64,000 nt of DNA, taken from the NCBI GenBank assembly GCA_002869015.1, contig PKTT01000065.1, forward strand, positions 1 through 64,000. Reading direction: 5' to 3'. The translations under genes and the position numbers were made by a program. The notes below the pieces were generated by a model, which searched no databases, had not been told where the DNA came from, and saw nothing but the letters and a program-made list of their open reading frames with translations. The stretch is from Deltaproteobacteria bacterium. Lineage in GTDB: Bacteria; Desulfobacterota; Deferrisomatia; Deferrisomatales; BM512. Within the stretch, counting starts at the first letter, position 1. Each line of letters starts with the position of its first letter. Of this stretch, positions 37,076-45,296 are shown piece by piece.

Positions 37076-37183
37076 GTATGGGTTTGATATGCGGTCTTTT
37101 ATGGTTAGGATAATTGGAGTAGAGTATCCGACACGGTTATTTTAAGGTCAAGGGGCAGGCCAGCTCCGAGAGGTATAAGAATT

Positions 37184-38005
37184 ATGAAGCTAAATTTTAC
37201 AAAAATGCATGGTCTCGGAAACGACTTTGCTTTGGTTGACTGCCGCAATGTTGATCCTGGGGGGTGGAATGAGCTTGCTCGAAAGATGGGTGACCGTCGT
37301 TTGGGCGTGGGTTTTGACCAGCTTCTCCTGCTCCGCGAGTCAAGTGTTGCGGATTATATGATGGAGATTTTTAACTCCGATGGCTCCCGCGTTGAGATGT
37401 GCGGTAACGGCATCCGCTGCTTTGCCAAGTACCTTCGAGACAACGGCATCTTCACCGGTGATATTTTAAAAGTTGAGACAATGGCTGGCATTCAGATATG
37501 CACCTTCGATGGAGAGATGGTGGTTGTCGATATGGGTGAGCCAATCCTTGAAGGACGGCAGATACCAGTCAATGCGGATGGAAAGGTAAGGGAGTACCCG
37601 CTTCCCCTTGAGGAGGGAAGCATAAATATCACCTGCGTATCCATGGGCAACCCTCACGCCGTTATCTTTGTAGATGATGCGGAGAGTTATCCAGTGGAGG
37701 AGGTGGGCCCTGTTGTTGAAAATCACTCCTTTTTTCCAAATCGCACCAATGTTGAGTTTGTCCAGAGCCTGGGAGAGGGCCGGGTGAGGATGCGTGTCTG
37801 GGAGCGTGGCGCGGGTGTGACGATGGCCTGCGGCACAGGGGCGTGCGCCACCGCTGTGGCCTCCTTCTGGACGGGACGTACTGAGCGGGACGTAGAGGTG
37901 GTCCTTGATGGAGGCTCTCTTTTTATCAGGTGGGACAGGGATAGCAACCATGTCTTTATGACTGGCCCTGCCGCAACTGTTTATAGTGGAGAGTATCTAC
38001 TTTAA
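37184..38005 (+). CDS. dapF: Diaminopimelate epimerase
   Basis: Interconverts LL- and meso-diaminopimelate for lysine and peptidoglycan synthesis; 273 residues. Both catalytic Cys motifs are present: EMCGNGIRCF and MACGTGACATA. MHGLGNDFALVD at the N-terminus is canonical. GAGAGG lies 10 bases upstream of ATG. Confidence 0.96.
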   Translation: MKLNFTKMHGLGNDFALVDCRNVDPGGWNELARKMGDRRLGVGFDQLLLLRESSVADYMMEIFNSDGSRVEMCGNGIRCFAKYLRDNGIFTGDILKVETMAGIQICTFDGEMVVVDMGEPILEGRQIPVNADGKVREYPLPLEEGSINITCVSMGNPHAVIFVDDAESYPVEEVGPVVENHSFFPNRTNVEFVQSLGEGRVRMRVWERGAGVTMACGTGACATAVASFWTGRTERDVEVVLDGGSLFIRWDRDSNHVFMTGPAATVYSGEYLL

Positions 38006-38062
38006 TCTCTATTTTTCTCCACATGGCTTGACAATACCGGCTCGAAACCTTACCTAATTCTA

Positions 38063-38079
38063 GCCCCCTTTTTGGGGGC
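38063..38079 (+). terminator. Hairpin in the dapF-dnaJ gap
   Basis: GCCCCC, TTTTT, GGGGGC: 6 bp with a five-T loop, 58 bases after dapF and 40 before dnaJ. There is no T-run after it, so it could be a weak terminator or part of the dnaJ leader. A TTGACA box lies at 38028-38033 but the -10 region (TACCTA) is poor. No CIRCE element was found. Confidence 0.4.
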
Positions 38080-38118
38080 GCCTCCCCGTTTGCCAATTTC
38101 AATGATGAGTTAATTACA

Positions 38119-39255
38119 ATGGGTAAAGATTTTTACAAAATCCTCGGCGTTGAAAGAAGCGCCTCCATCGAAGTTATTAAAAAGGCTTACCGCAAAAAAG
38201 CGATGGAGCTGCATCCAGACCGCAACCCGGGAAACAAAGAGGCCGAAGAGGGGTTCAAGGCTTGCGCAGAGGCATTTGAGGTTCTTTCAGATGAAAACAA
38301 GCGCCGCATGTATGATCAATATGGTGAGGAGGGGCTAAACTCCCACGGTATGCACCATGGTTTTGGAGATGTGGGTGATATCTTCAGCGCCTTCGGCGAC
38401 ATCTTTGGCGATATATTTGGAGGCATGGGAGGTTTTGGCGGCAGCGCCAGGCGGCAGCGTCGCGGGAGAAATCTTGCCCATGAGATTAGCGTCTCTTTAA
38501 AAGAGGTAATTAAGGGTGGCAAACGGAAGATCAAGGTAAGAAAACCGGCGCCATGTGAGGCCTGCGAGGGCTCCGGTGCCGCTAACCCAGAGGACGTTGA
38601 GCGCTGTGAAACGTGTGGTGGGCGTGGCGTAGTGACCAGGGTTATACGTCAGGGTTTTGCCACCTTTCAGACTTCGGGAGCTTGTCAAGACTGCAATGGA
38701 GCGGGAAAGAGGATTAAAGAGCCTTGCGTAGATTGCGGCGGCTCCGGGATGGCGAGAATTGAGAAGGTCGTCGAGATAGAGATACCCCCGGGCATTGAAA
38801 GCGGACAGCAGATTCGTATGCGCGGGGAGGGCGAGGAGATTCCCGACGGCCCCCCAGGAGACCTCTATATATCTTTCCGCGAGGAGGAAAATGATAAATT
38901 TGAGCGGCGTGGCGTTGACCTTTTCTCGCCGCTTTATATAGACCTAACTACAGCAGTTAACGGCGGAACAGTTGAGTTTGAGGGGGCAGACGGCGAGACC
39001 TTGAAAGTTAAGCTCGATGAAGGTGAGCAGTCTGGAAAAGTTAAGAAGTTAAGGGGGGAGGGTGTTCCTCTTATCAACAGAAAGCACGCCCGGGGGGATC
39101 TATTCCTGCAAATTTGGGTGCGTACGCCTACGGGGCTTAGCAAGGAAAGCAAAAAGCAGCTAGCCAAGTTACTTGAGGGGCAACCCCTCTGTAGCGATGG
39201 CGGACACGAGCACAAGGGATGGAAGGAGTACCTGCGTGACCTCTTCGGGGGTTAG
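38119..39255 (+). CDS. dnaJ: Chaperone protein DnaJ
   Basis: The Hsp40 co-chaperone of DnaK, 378 residues. The J domain (1-70) has HPD in ELHPDRNPG, followed by a Gly/Phe linker (about 75-115). Four zinc motifs CxxCxGxG are present ([32 protein letters not shown]), then the substrate-binding C-terminal domain. It is not linked to dnaK or grpE here. Confidence 0.96.
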   Translation: MGKDFYKILGVERSASIEVIKKAYRKKAMELHPDRNPGNKEAEEGFKACAEAFEVLSDENKRRMYDQYGEEGLNSHGMHHGFGDVGDIFSAFGDIFGDIFGGMGGFGGSARRQRRGRNLAHEISVSLKEVIKGGKRKIKVRKPAPCEACEGSGAANPEDVERCETCGGRGVVTRVIRQGFATFQTSGACQDCNGAGKRIKEPCVDCGGSGMARIEKVVEIEIPPGIESGQQIRMRGEGEEIPDGPPGDLYISFREEENDKFERRGVDLFSPLYIDLTTAVNGGTVEFEGADGETLKVKLDEGEQSGKVKKLRGEGVPLINRKHARGDLFLQIWVRTPTGLSKESKKQLAKLLEGQPLCSDGGHEHKGWKEYLRDLFGG

Positions 39256-39261
39256 CTACAC

Positions 39262-40359
39262 CTAGTCGGGCATATCTCCGCCGGTATCGAGGAGCACCTG
39301 CCTTTCGAAGTCGCTTGGGTGGGTTGCCGCCGCGTGGGCCGTATCATAGGAGATGGCTCCATCTTTGAATAGCCACATAAGATGCTGGTCAAAGGACTGT
39401 GTACTGTAGGAATCATGCCCCTGCTCTATAACATCCTTAAGCTGGAATGTTTTTAGCGGGTCTTTTATGCACTCTTCCACAGTCTTTGTCATCCGCATGA
39501 TTTCACAAGCGGGAACCCTCCCTTTTCCCTCCTTAATCGGAATCAACCTTTGACTTACGGTGGCGACCAGGCTCTCTGCAAGGCGCAGCCTTGTCGTTGC
39601 CTGCTTGTCTGACGGGAAGACGCTTATCAACCTGTTGATGGTGCTTTGCGCGTCAGTTGTGTGAGCCGTCGAGAGAACCAGATGCCCCGTTTCGGCTGCT
39701 CTTAAGGCTGTATCTATAGTCTCGTAATCGCGCATCTCACCAACAAGAATAATATCGGGGTCCTTCCTTAACGCCGAGCGCAGGGCGAGACTGAAGTTTT
39801 CAGTATCAAGGCCGATCTCCCGCTGGCTAATTGAAGACTTGATATTTTTGTGCATGAACTCAAGGGGGTCCTCAATCGTAAGAATGTGGCATTTGCGATT
39901 GTTGTTTATGTGGTTGACCATAGCAGCGAGAGTTGATGATTTGCCGCTTCCTGTAACCCCTGTAACAAGAATAAGCCCCCGGCTCTCAAGCGAAATCTTC
40001 TTCAAAATCTCCGGAAGCTTTAAACTCTCGAAGTTTGGTATTTCGAAGGGAATTGCACGCATAATAAGCGCTATAGTGTTTCTTTGACGGTATACGTTTA
40101 CACGGAACCTGCTTACTCCCGGAACCGAATAGGAGCCATCCCATTCCCTGAGGTGCTCGGCTTCGACGGGGGGGTAGGCGTTTACTAATACGGATTTAGC
40201 TATCGAGTAAGTGTCCTCGGCTGTGAGAATGGGACTTTTTGTCTCCATCAATTCGCCGTTGATCCTTAGTAATATAGGTGCGCCGACTTTGAAGTGGATG
40301 TCGCTAGCTTTTGATTGGTGGGCGAGGGTAAGCACTTTTTCAAATATTGCAGTGTCCAT
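39262..40359 (-). CDS. PilT/PilU-type pilus retraction ATPase (copy 2)
   Basis: A 365-residue PilT paralogue. GVTGSGKSS (Walker A), HILTIEDPLEFMH, RKDPDIILVGEMRDYETID and TGHLVLSTAHT are intact. It differs clearly from the 27351 copy and is closer in feel to accessory PilT/PilU proteins. AGAGG lies 4 bases before the ATG. Its stop is 6 bases from the converging dnaJ stop, without a visible terminator. Confidence 0.92.
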   Translation of the reverse strand: MDTAIFEKVLTLAHQSKASDIHFKVGAPILLRINGELMETKSPILTAEDTYSIAKSVLVNAYPPVEAEHLREWDGSYSVPGVSRFRVNVYRQRNTIALIMRAIPFEIPNFESLKLPEILKKISLESRGLILVTGVTGSGKSSTLAAMVNHINNNRKCHILTIEDPLEFMHKNIKSSISQREIGLDTENFSLALRSALRKDPDIILVGEMRDYETIDTALRAAETGHLVLSTAHTTDAQSTINRLISVFPSDKQATTRLRLAESLVATVSQRLIPIKEGKGRVPACEIMRMTKTVEECIKDPLKTFQLKDVIEQGHDSYSTQSFDQHLMWLFKDGAISYDTAHAAATHPSDFERQVLLDTGGDMPD

Positions 40360-40457
40360 GTGTCCTCTTTCTACGGTAACTGTGCCTGCTCTCGTAAGTT
40401 CTGGTATCTTCGTAATTTATCGGCAACTGTAACAATAAGTTGAGGAGTCATTATCAG

Positions 40458-40616
40458 ATGTCAGGAGGCTGGGGTTGTCCGCATGACGTTGATGGAAGGT
40501 GTGAGATTCGTGGAGCTGAGTGCGAACCCGGTGACCCGGGGTGCGTCCTTGAGGAGAGGATGAGGATTAAAGTACTTAACCGTAAGCTTCAGGATGGAGA
40601 CAATGGCGATGGATAG
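40458..40616 (+). CDS. Small Cys-containing protein (52 residues)
   Basis: A short open frame, divergent from pilT copy 2. The sequence begins MSGGWGCPHDVDGRCEIRG and has four Cys at residues 7, 15, 22 and 29 in a Gly/Pro-rich half, then a charged tail. The Cys spacing suggests a small metal-binding or iron-sulfur site; I recall similar orphan proteins in deltaproteobacteria but cannot name a family. GAGGAG lies 10 bases upstream of ATG. It converges on queE. Confidence 0.65.
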   Translation: MSGGWGCPHDVDGRCEIRGAECEPGDPGCVLEERMRIKVLNRKLQDGDNGDG

Positions 40617-40627
40617 AGGATTGGGTT

Positions 40628-41275
40628 TTAAACTCCACGATCAGTATCGGGCCAGATTAATTTATGCAGCTGTAGTTGCATCCTGACAGAAAGCTTTTCC
40701 TCCATTATCCATGATGCAAGCAGCGGCGCCTCTAAAGAGCCCCATAGTGGTGAAAGACTAACCCGTATCCCGCTGGCAATTTTTGTTCTTAGTGCGCTAA
40801 GCGCCCACTCGAAGTCGGACCTGTCCGCTATAATGATCTTAACTTCGTCTCTTTGAGGCGAAAGTTCATTTAAATTACTCCACTCGATTGAATCCGATTC
40901 ACCGGAGGAGGGTGGTTTCAGGTCCATGATTATGTGGACCTTGGGGTCGATTCCTTTTATGGGTAATGACCCGTTTGTCTCTAGTAGCACCTCGCCAGGG
41001 TGCTCGCTTGCTAGCGTGCTCAATAGCTCATGCGCGCCCTCCTGCAATAGAGGTTCGCCCCCGGTGACTTCAACCGTTGGCAGCCCTTCCTTGAGTGCAA
41101 AATCAACTAAATCGGAGATATCCCTCTGGCAGCCACCCTCCCACGCGTAGCGGGTGTCACACCAGGAGCAGCGAAGATTACATCCGGTGAGACGTATGAA
41201 GGTGCAGGGATACCCGGCCCAATGCGACTCGCCCTGTATGGAGGAGAATATTTCGGAGATAATTAGCTTCGACAT
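40628..41275 (-). CDS. queE: 7-carboxy-7-deazaguanine synthase
   Basis: A small radical SAM enzyme of queuosine (7-deazapurine) synthesis, 215 residues from ATG 41275. The motifs SEIFSSIQGES, the cluster-binding CNLRCSWCDT (CX3CX2C) and VEVTGGEPLLQ are canonical. An upstream in-frame TTG at 41311 lacks a site. No other que gene is nearby. Confidence 0.92.
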   Translation of the reverse strand: MSKLIISEIFSSIQGESHWAGYPCTFIRLTGCNLRCSWCDTRYAWEGGCQRDISDLVDFALKEGLPTVEVTGGEPLLQEGAHELLSTLASEHPGEVLLETNGSLPIKGIDPKVHIIMDLKPPSSGESDSIEWSNLNELSPQRDEVKIIIADRSDFEWALSALRTKIASGIRVSLSPLWGSLEAPLLASWIMEEKLSVRMQLQLHKLIWPDTDRGV

Positions 41276-41499
41276 GTCTTGAAAATTACCACTTAGTTGC
41301 AATGCCTTCAATGAGTCACTTGCCGCCCCTCATCTATCGCGCCTATAAGGTTCTGAAAATTTTTCTTCAACAGTGAAGGGGATTTTTGATTTCCCGGTAC
41401 TAACACGGTTTTGGAAATGGAAGGCGGTGATATTTATAGAAACAAATATATTGCTGAAATCATTGAATACTTTTTTAAAAAAACAGCGTTTTACTATTG

Positions 41500-41581
41500 C
41501 AACGCGGTATGTGCTTATGTATATTCAACTCATGCGGTATACGCAACTCCTCCCTCGGGGCCCACGGGCCCCTATTTTTTT
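41500..41581 (+). ncRNA. Candidate C-rich small RNA with terminator
   Basis: The 370-base gap between queE and the next gene holds a strong plus-strand terminator: GGGGCC, CACG, GGCCCC, TATTTTTTT (41557-41581). No plus-strand gene precedes it. Just upstream are a small hairpin (TGCG/CGCA around 41533-41545) and the single-stranded motif CTCCTCCC (41547-41554), complementary to ribosome-binding sites. The 5' end is a guess. It could instead be an attenuator for the gene at 41646. The rest of the gap shows nothing I can name. Confidence 0.45.
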
Positions 41582-41645
41582 GCCCTGATTCCAAGGTCGC
41601 GCCTCCTGTGGTAGTTTATCCAAAATTTTTCATAAGGAGTATTTC

Positions 41646-42443
41646 ATGGGTACGAACAATCCAGAGTTGGGAGACCCTCGCCGCGTAGTGGGCGTAGCGC
41701 TAGGTTGCGCTCCTGAAGATATAGCGCCAAATGTAATAATTACCCCCTTCATGCCGCTGAGGGCGTTTCGTAGACATTTTGATGCCGACTCTATTAAGGA
41801 ATTATCTCCCCCCTTCTTCTTTGATGGGTTAACGGGAGTACGCGGCGGGAAACGAATAACTGTAATTCGCACCGGCATAGGCCCTTCCAGAGTTGGTGAC
41901 TGTATCTCAATTCTCTCAATGACCCCGGCGAAAAACCTTCTATTTATAGGCGCTGTTGGCTCGCTGAGTGATGGCCACCAGATAGGAGATATATTTCTAC
42001 CCTCCGAAGCTGCGGACGGCGAGGGGTACACCAGATATCTAAGGAGCAGTTTTTCAGAGCTGGTGGCGAGCGCGGCGCGGGTCTCTTGTAATGGAGGCCT
42101 TGAGGGCAGGCTGGAGAAATTTCTCGAGGTGGAAGGGCTAAACGTAAAAAGAGGGCCAGTTTTCACAATTGGTTCAATAACTTTTGAATCGAATGAGAAC
42201 CTTGAAACCATTAAGGATAGTGGTTTTGACGCCATTGAGATGGAGCTTTCAGCATTCTTTTCCGCCGCCGCCCATCACGACCTTGGCTTTGCCGCGCTGA
42301 CCTACATAAGCGATTTGCCCTTAAGGTCTTCGCTGTGGGATGAAAAGAGTGACAATGAGACAAAGCGATTAAAAGAGACCTATCGTTCCATACCCATCCT
42401 CTCTATGGATTTTTTCTCCTCCTCAGATATCGGCGAAGTGTAG
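41646..42443 (+). CDS. Nucleoside phosphorylase/nucleosidase-like protein
   Basis: A 265-residue member of the PNP_UDP_1 superfamily. The phosphate/ribose-site segments RTGIGPSRVGDCISIL and FIGAVGSLSDGHQIGDIFLPSEA and the base-side AIEMELSAFFSAA are recognisable. It could be a nucleoside phosphorylase or an MTA/SAH-type nucleosidase; the sequence does not decide. AAGGAG lies 7 bases before the ATG. Its stop touches the start of the next gene, so the two form an operon. Confidence 0.78.
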   Translation: MGTNNPELGDPRRVVGVALGCAPEDIAPNVIITPFMPLRAFRRHFDADSIKELSPPFFFDGLTGVRGGKRITVIRTGIGPSRVGDCISILSMTPAKNLLFIGAVGSLSDGHQIGDIFLPSEAADGEGYTRYLRSSFSELVASAARVSCNGGLEGRLEKFLEVEGLNVKRGPVFTIGSITFESNENLETIKDSGFDAIEMELSAFFSAAAHHDLGFAALTYISDLPLRSSLWDEKSDNETKRLKETYRSIPILSMDFFSSSDIGEV

Positions 42444-43493
42444 ATGGACAAGCTCATCCCCGTTGAGCGGGCCATTAAGGTTGAGGATGCCTGGAACGGG
42501 CTCTCCCTCTTGGAAGCAGTGCGCATAGCCCTCCCTGCGCTCTCTTCCCGCGAGATATTTAAAAAGGTGAGAATGGGTGAGCTTAATGTCAATGGTTCCC
42601 GTCGTTCACCTATGGACCTGATTTATACTGGAGATATTATTAAAGTAACGCTTAGCGTGCCGCCTCCGCCGGTTAAGGTGCCGGTGCTAAGGGAAAATGT
42701 GTATGTCAAGACACCGGCGGGGCCATTCACTGTGGTGCGTGAGGATGAGGAACTACTTATAGTTACAAAGCCGCCAGGTTGCGCTAGCCACCCCGCACTG
42801 CGCCACAGCGGAGATACTTTGATAGAAAGAGTTCGCTTTTACCTTGAGGTTAGCGAGGAAGATGAGTTTCAGCCAGCCCTTGCCAACCGCCTGGATATTG
42901 AAACCAGCGGCATCGTTCTTGTCGGTAAAAGCGTGAAGGCGAGACAGAAGCTGGGTATTGCGTTGCAAAAAGGACTCGTTGGGAAACGATATATAGCGCT
43001 TGTTGCGGGTAGGCTGGAGGCGGGTGAGGGTGAGATTTTAAAGCCCCTGGAAAAGAGGGTGGATTCACGCGATATCGCAAAATACCCGGCGGGTCACCCG
43101 CGCCTTACAGGCAGAGTTCAGGAGGCCCATACTAGGTATAGGGTGCTGGCTCAAAGTCAATATCCCCTTCCTGTTACTCTCGTCGAGGTTGAGCTCCTTA
43201 CCGGACGTAATCACCAGATACGAAGACATTTTGCAGATTTGGGGTACCCGGTAGTTATGGATAACAGATATGGGGACCGAAATTTCAATGGTGAAATTGA
43301 TGAGCTCACAGCTTTAGGGCGCATGTTCCTTCATGCATGGCGCGTAACCCTCGACCATCCAAAGAGCAGAGAGCCTTTGAAAGTAATTTCACCTCTACCG
43401 ACAGCTTTGGAGGATGCTTTAAAAATTTTTGGGCTGAATGGTTCAAAGAGTATAGATGAAGCTGGTGATTGGAGATGGGGTGAGGGAGGTTAA
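42444..43493 (+). CDS. RluA-family pseudouridine synthase
   Basis: A 349-residue RNA pseudouridine synthase with an N-terminal S4-like part (about 20-75) and the catalytic motif NRLDIETSGIVL, in which Asp is kept (Asn replaces the usual His). LLTGRNHQIRRHFADLGYPVV follows. It is the second RluA-type enzyme in the window after rluD; the target base is unknown. Confidence 0.88.
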   Translation: MDKLIPVERAIKVEDAWNGLSLLEAVRIALPALSSREIFKKVRMGELNVNGSRRSPMDLIYTGDIIKVTLSVPPPPVKVPVLRENVYVKTPAGPFTVVREDEELLIVTKPPGCASHPALRHSGDTLIERVRFYLEVSEEDEFQPALANRLDIETSGIVLVGKSVKARQKLGIALQKGLVGKRYIALVAGRLEAGEGEILKPLEKRVDSRDIAKYPAGHPRLTGRVQEAHTRYRVLAQSQYPLPVTLVEVELLTGRNHQIRRHFADLGYPVVMDNRYGDRNFNGEIDELTALGRMFLHAWRVTLDHPKSREPLKVISPLPTALEDALKIFGLNGSKSIDEAGDWRWGEGG

Positions 43494-43864
43494 GCGTCCT
43501 TCGCAACCGCTTCTACCCACTCATCGATATATAGGGCGTCCTTTTCAGGCAAATCCAAAAATTCCACGCCAAAGCCAGCAGGTAAGGGTGAGTTGTGCCG
43601 GTAGCCGCGAGACCAGACAACGCGGGCTTTGCAGGAGAAAAGTCTGGTGTTTTCTCCGGGCAGTGAGAATTGAATCTCATAAATCTCTCCAGCTTCCCTC
43701 AGCTTCGCAGTAGAAATGAAGAGCCCGCTACGGCTAATATTCTGTGCGTAGCCGAAGAAGACCTCCATGCCGCAGATGTAGCGTGCTTCGCGCACCACCA
43801 CAGGGCTCCTCGGGTAAGCCCTTCTATTCGCTTCTCTATCTGTGGAGGATTGCTTTGTCGCCAT
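43490..43864 (-). CDS. PilZ domain protein
   Basis: A 124-residue single PilZ domain predicted to bind cyclic di-GMP. The RxxxR motif is in RRAYPRSPV and the second motif NISRSGLFI fits (D/N)xSxxG. It fits with the HD-GYP phosphodiesterase and PilT genes in the window. It converges on the RluA-type gene with a 4-base overlap. Confidence 0.88.
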   Translation of the reverse strand: MATKQSSTDREANRRAYPRSPVVVREARYICGMEVFFGYAQNISRSGLFISTAKLREAGEIYEIQFSLPGENTRLFSCKARVVWSRGYRHNSPLPAGFGVEFLDLPEKDALYIDEWVEAVAKDA

Positions 43865-43914
43865 GCGGGTGGTGCCTCTCCCTTTTTAGTAAAGACCTTC
43901 ACAGCTTAGCAGAT

Positions 43915-44859
43915 TTAGTGCTCAACCTCAAAAGCTCCACCTACTTCTTTTAGCGTGCCCAAATAAGGAGCAAGGTCAAGGCCCTGCTCGCGAGCTTTTA
44001 AGACTGCTTCATCGGCGTATCGGAGCGCTTTATCTTGCCGCCCCTCACCATAGGCAGCGAGGGCAAGATTATTGAGCGGCTCGGGTCTATCGGGAGCAAG
44101 CTTTGTAGCTGTTTCAAGGTGTTTTATACCATCGGCAGTGTTGCCGGAAAGGTAAAGGGCGCCGCCCAAAGAAAAGTGCCCCCTCCAGGATTTTGGATAT
44201 CTGACCAGGAACGCCCTGAAGCCCGCTATCGCTTCCTCCCTTTGCCCGGCTCCTTCAAGCTCGATTATGGAGGTGAGGATATCTCCCTCACCCCCCTCAG
44301 CTGGAAGTTCTCCGGGCGGTAGGGCGAGAAGCCCCTGGCTTCCACTTCGTGCCCATGTTCTGGAAAAAGTGTCGAGGGCTTCTTTGGCAGGCTCTTGATC
44401 GCCCTGATATAGGGTGACCGTTTCATCCAGCAAGTCATATCCGGCCAAAACAGAGTAATGATAGAGAGGGCTGAAAGATAGGCCCCTGTTCTCAAGTACA
44501 AGCACCGGGTGGCCCGCCTCAAGCTCTCTAAAGAGCGACAAGAGCTTTGGTTCTACCCTGTGCGCAAGTCTACCGTTCGCTCGTATTTCACCTGCTAGGT
44601 CATGGAGGAAGGAACCCTCCTTGGCGGGAGTGTAAACTGAAGGGTTGAGGGCCTCAGGGGTGGCGTCCGGGATGCCGCTCCACCTGAGAATTGTTGCAAG
44701 AGAGGCCGGGCCGCACTGGTTTTCGCGCTGATTAAAACCTTGTAGTGGAGAGATATTGACCGCGTTGGGCAGCCCCTCATTTGCGAGCTCGGTTGAAACG
44801 GCGGCGCACCCCGTAAGAAGTAGCGCCGCCGCAATAGCCGTTAAGGATAAACCTTTCAG
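43915..44859 (-). CDS. PA2778-type lipoprotein: C39-like cysteine peptidase with TPR repeats
   Basis: A 314-residue lipoprotein. Lipobox LLTGC is at residues 15-18 (Cys18). A C39-like domain follows with QCGPASLATIL (Gln48, Cys49) and His134 in YHYSVLAGYD. TPR repeats fill the C-terminus (PKSWRGHFSLGGALYLSGN, PEPLNNLALAAYGEGR). No ATG, GTG or TTG exists in frame between the upstream stop (44874-44872) and Leu107, so CTG 44859, with AAAGGGA 7 bases upstream, is the likely start. PA2778-like genes normally pair with PA2779-like genes, as here. The substrate is unknown. Confidence 0.82.
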   Translation of the reverse strand: MKGLSLTAIAAALLLTGCAAVSTELANEGLPNAVNISPLQGFNQRENQCGPASLATILRWSGIPDATPEALNPSVYTPAKEGSFLHDLAGEIRANGRLAHRVEPKLLSLFRELEAGHPVLVLENRGLSFSPLYHYSVLAGYDLLDETVTLYQGDQEPAKEALDTFSRTWARSGSQGLLALPPGELPAEGGEGDILTSIIELEGAGQREEAIAGFRAFLVRYPKSWRGHFSLGGALYLSGNTADGIKHLETATKLAPDRPEPLNNLALAAYGEGRQDKALRYADEAVLKAREQGLDLAPYLGTLKEVGGAFEVEH

Positions 44860-44874
44860 CGTATTTTCCCTTTA

Positions 44875-45264
44875 TTAGTACTGTGGGTTAACGAAGGGGA
44901 ATACGTTGGTATAACCGAGGATGTCTGTCACAAGAAGGACTACAAAGACAAAAACAATCGCCCCAATTACGGGAGAACCGCCCGCAGGCATTGTCTCAAG
45001 CTGGTCAAGGGCTCTTTGCGCCTCGGCATCGGTCATTCTCGCTACGCGCCTCACTGCCTCATTGGGATCTATGCCCATAGAGGTCAGGCTTTCAGTTACC
45101 TCCTGTCGTTCTACCATGGAGATGAGCTTGGCCTTGGGAGAATTTATCATCTCACCGTTGGAGACCCATCCGGCCATAGCGGGTGACGCGGGAAGAAAGA
45201 GTAGTAGGTAGGCGAGCGCTACGATAAAGCTGATACTTTTTAGGGATTTGCGGTTAAAAGACAT
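44875..45264 (-). CDS. PA2779-family small membrane protein
   Basis: A 129-residue protein of the PA2779 family. A signal-like hydrophobic N-terminus (ISFIVALAYLLLFLPASPAMA) is followed by a helical stretch (ERQEVTESLTSMGIDPNEAVRRV) and a C-terminal membrane segment (VIGAIVFVFVVLLVTDILGY). AGGAG lies 5 bases before ATG. It ends 15 bases before the cysteine-peptidase gene it accompanies. Its function is not known. Confidence 0.85.
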   Translation of the reverse strand: MSFNRKSLKSISFIVALAYLLLFLPASPAMAGWVSNGEMINSPKAKLISMVERQEVTESLTSMGIDPNEAVRRVARMTDAEAQRALDQLETMPAGGSPVIGAIVFVFVVLLVTDILGYTNVFPFVNPQY

Positions 45265-45296
45265 TGCTGCTCCTTTCTAAAAATTCAAGGTAATTG

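Noticed and set aside
41373..41614. Overlapping open frames before the nucleoside-phosphorylase-like gene
   Set aside because: They run through a strong terminator hairpin and have no ribosome-binding site.
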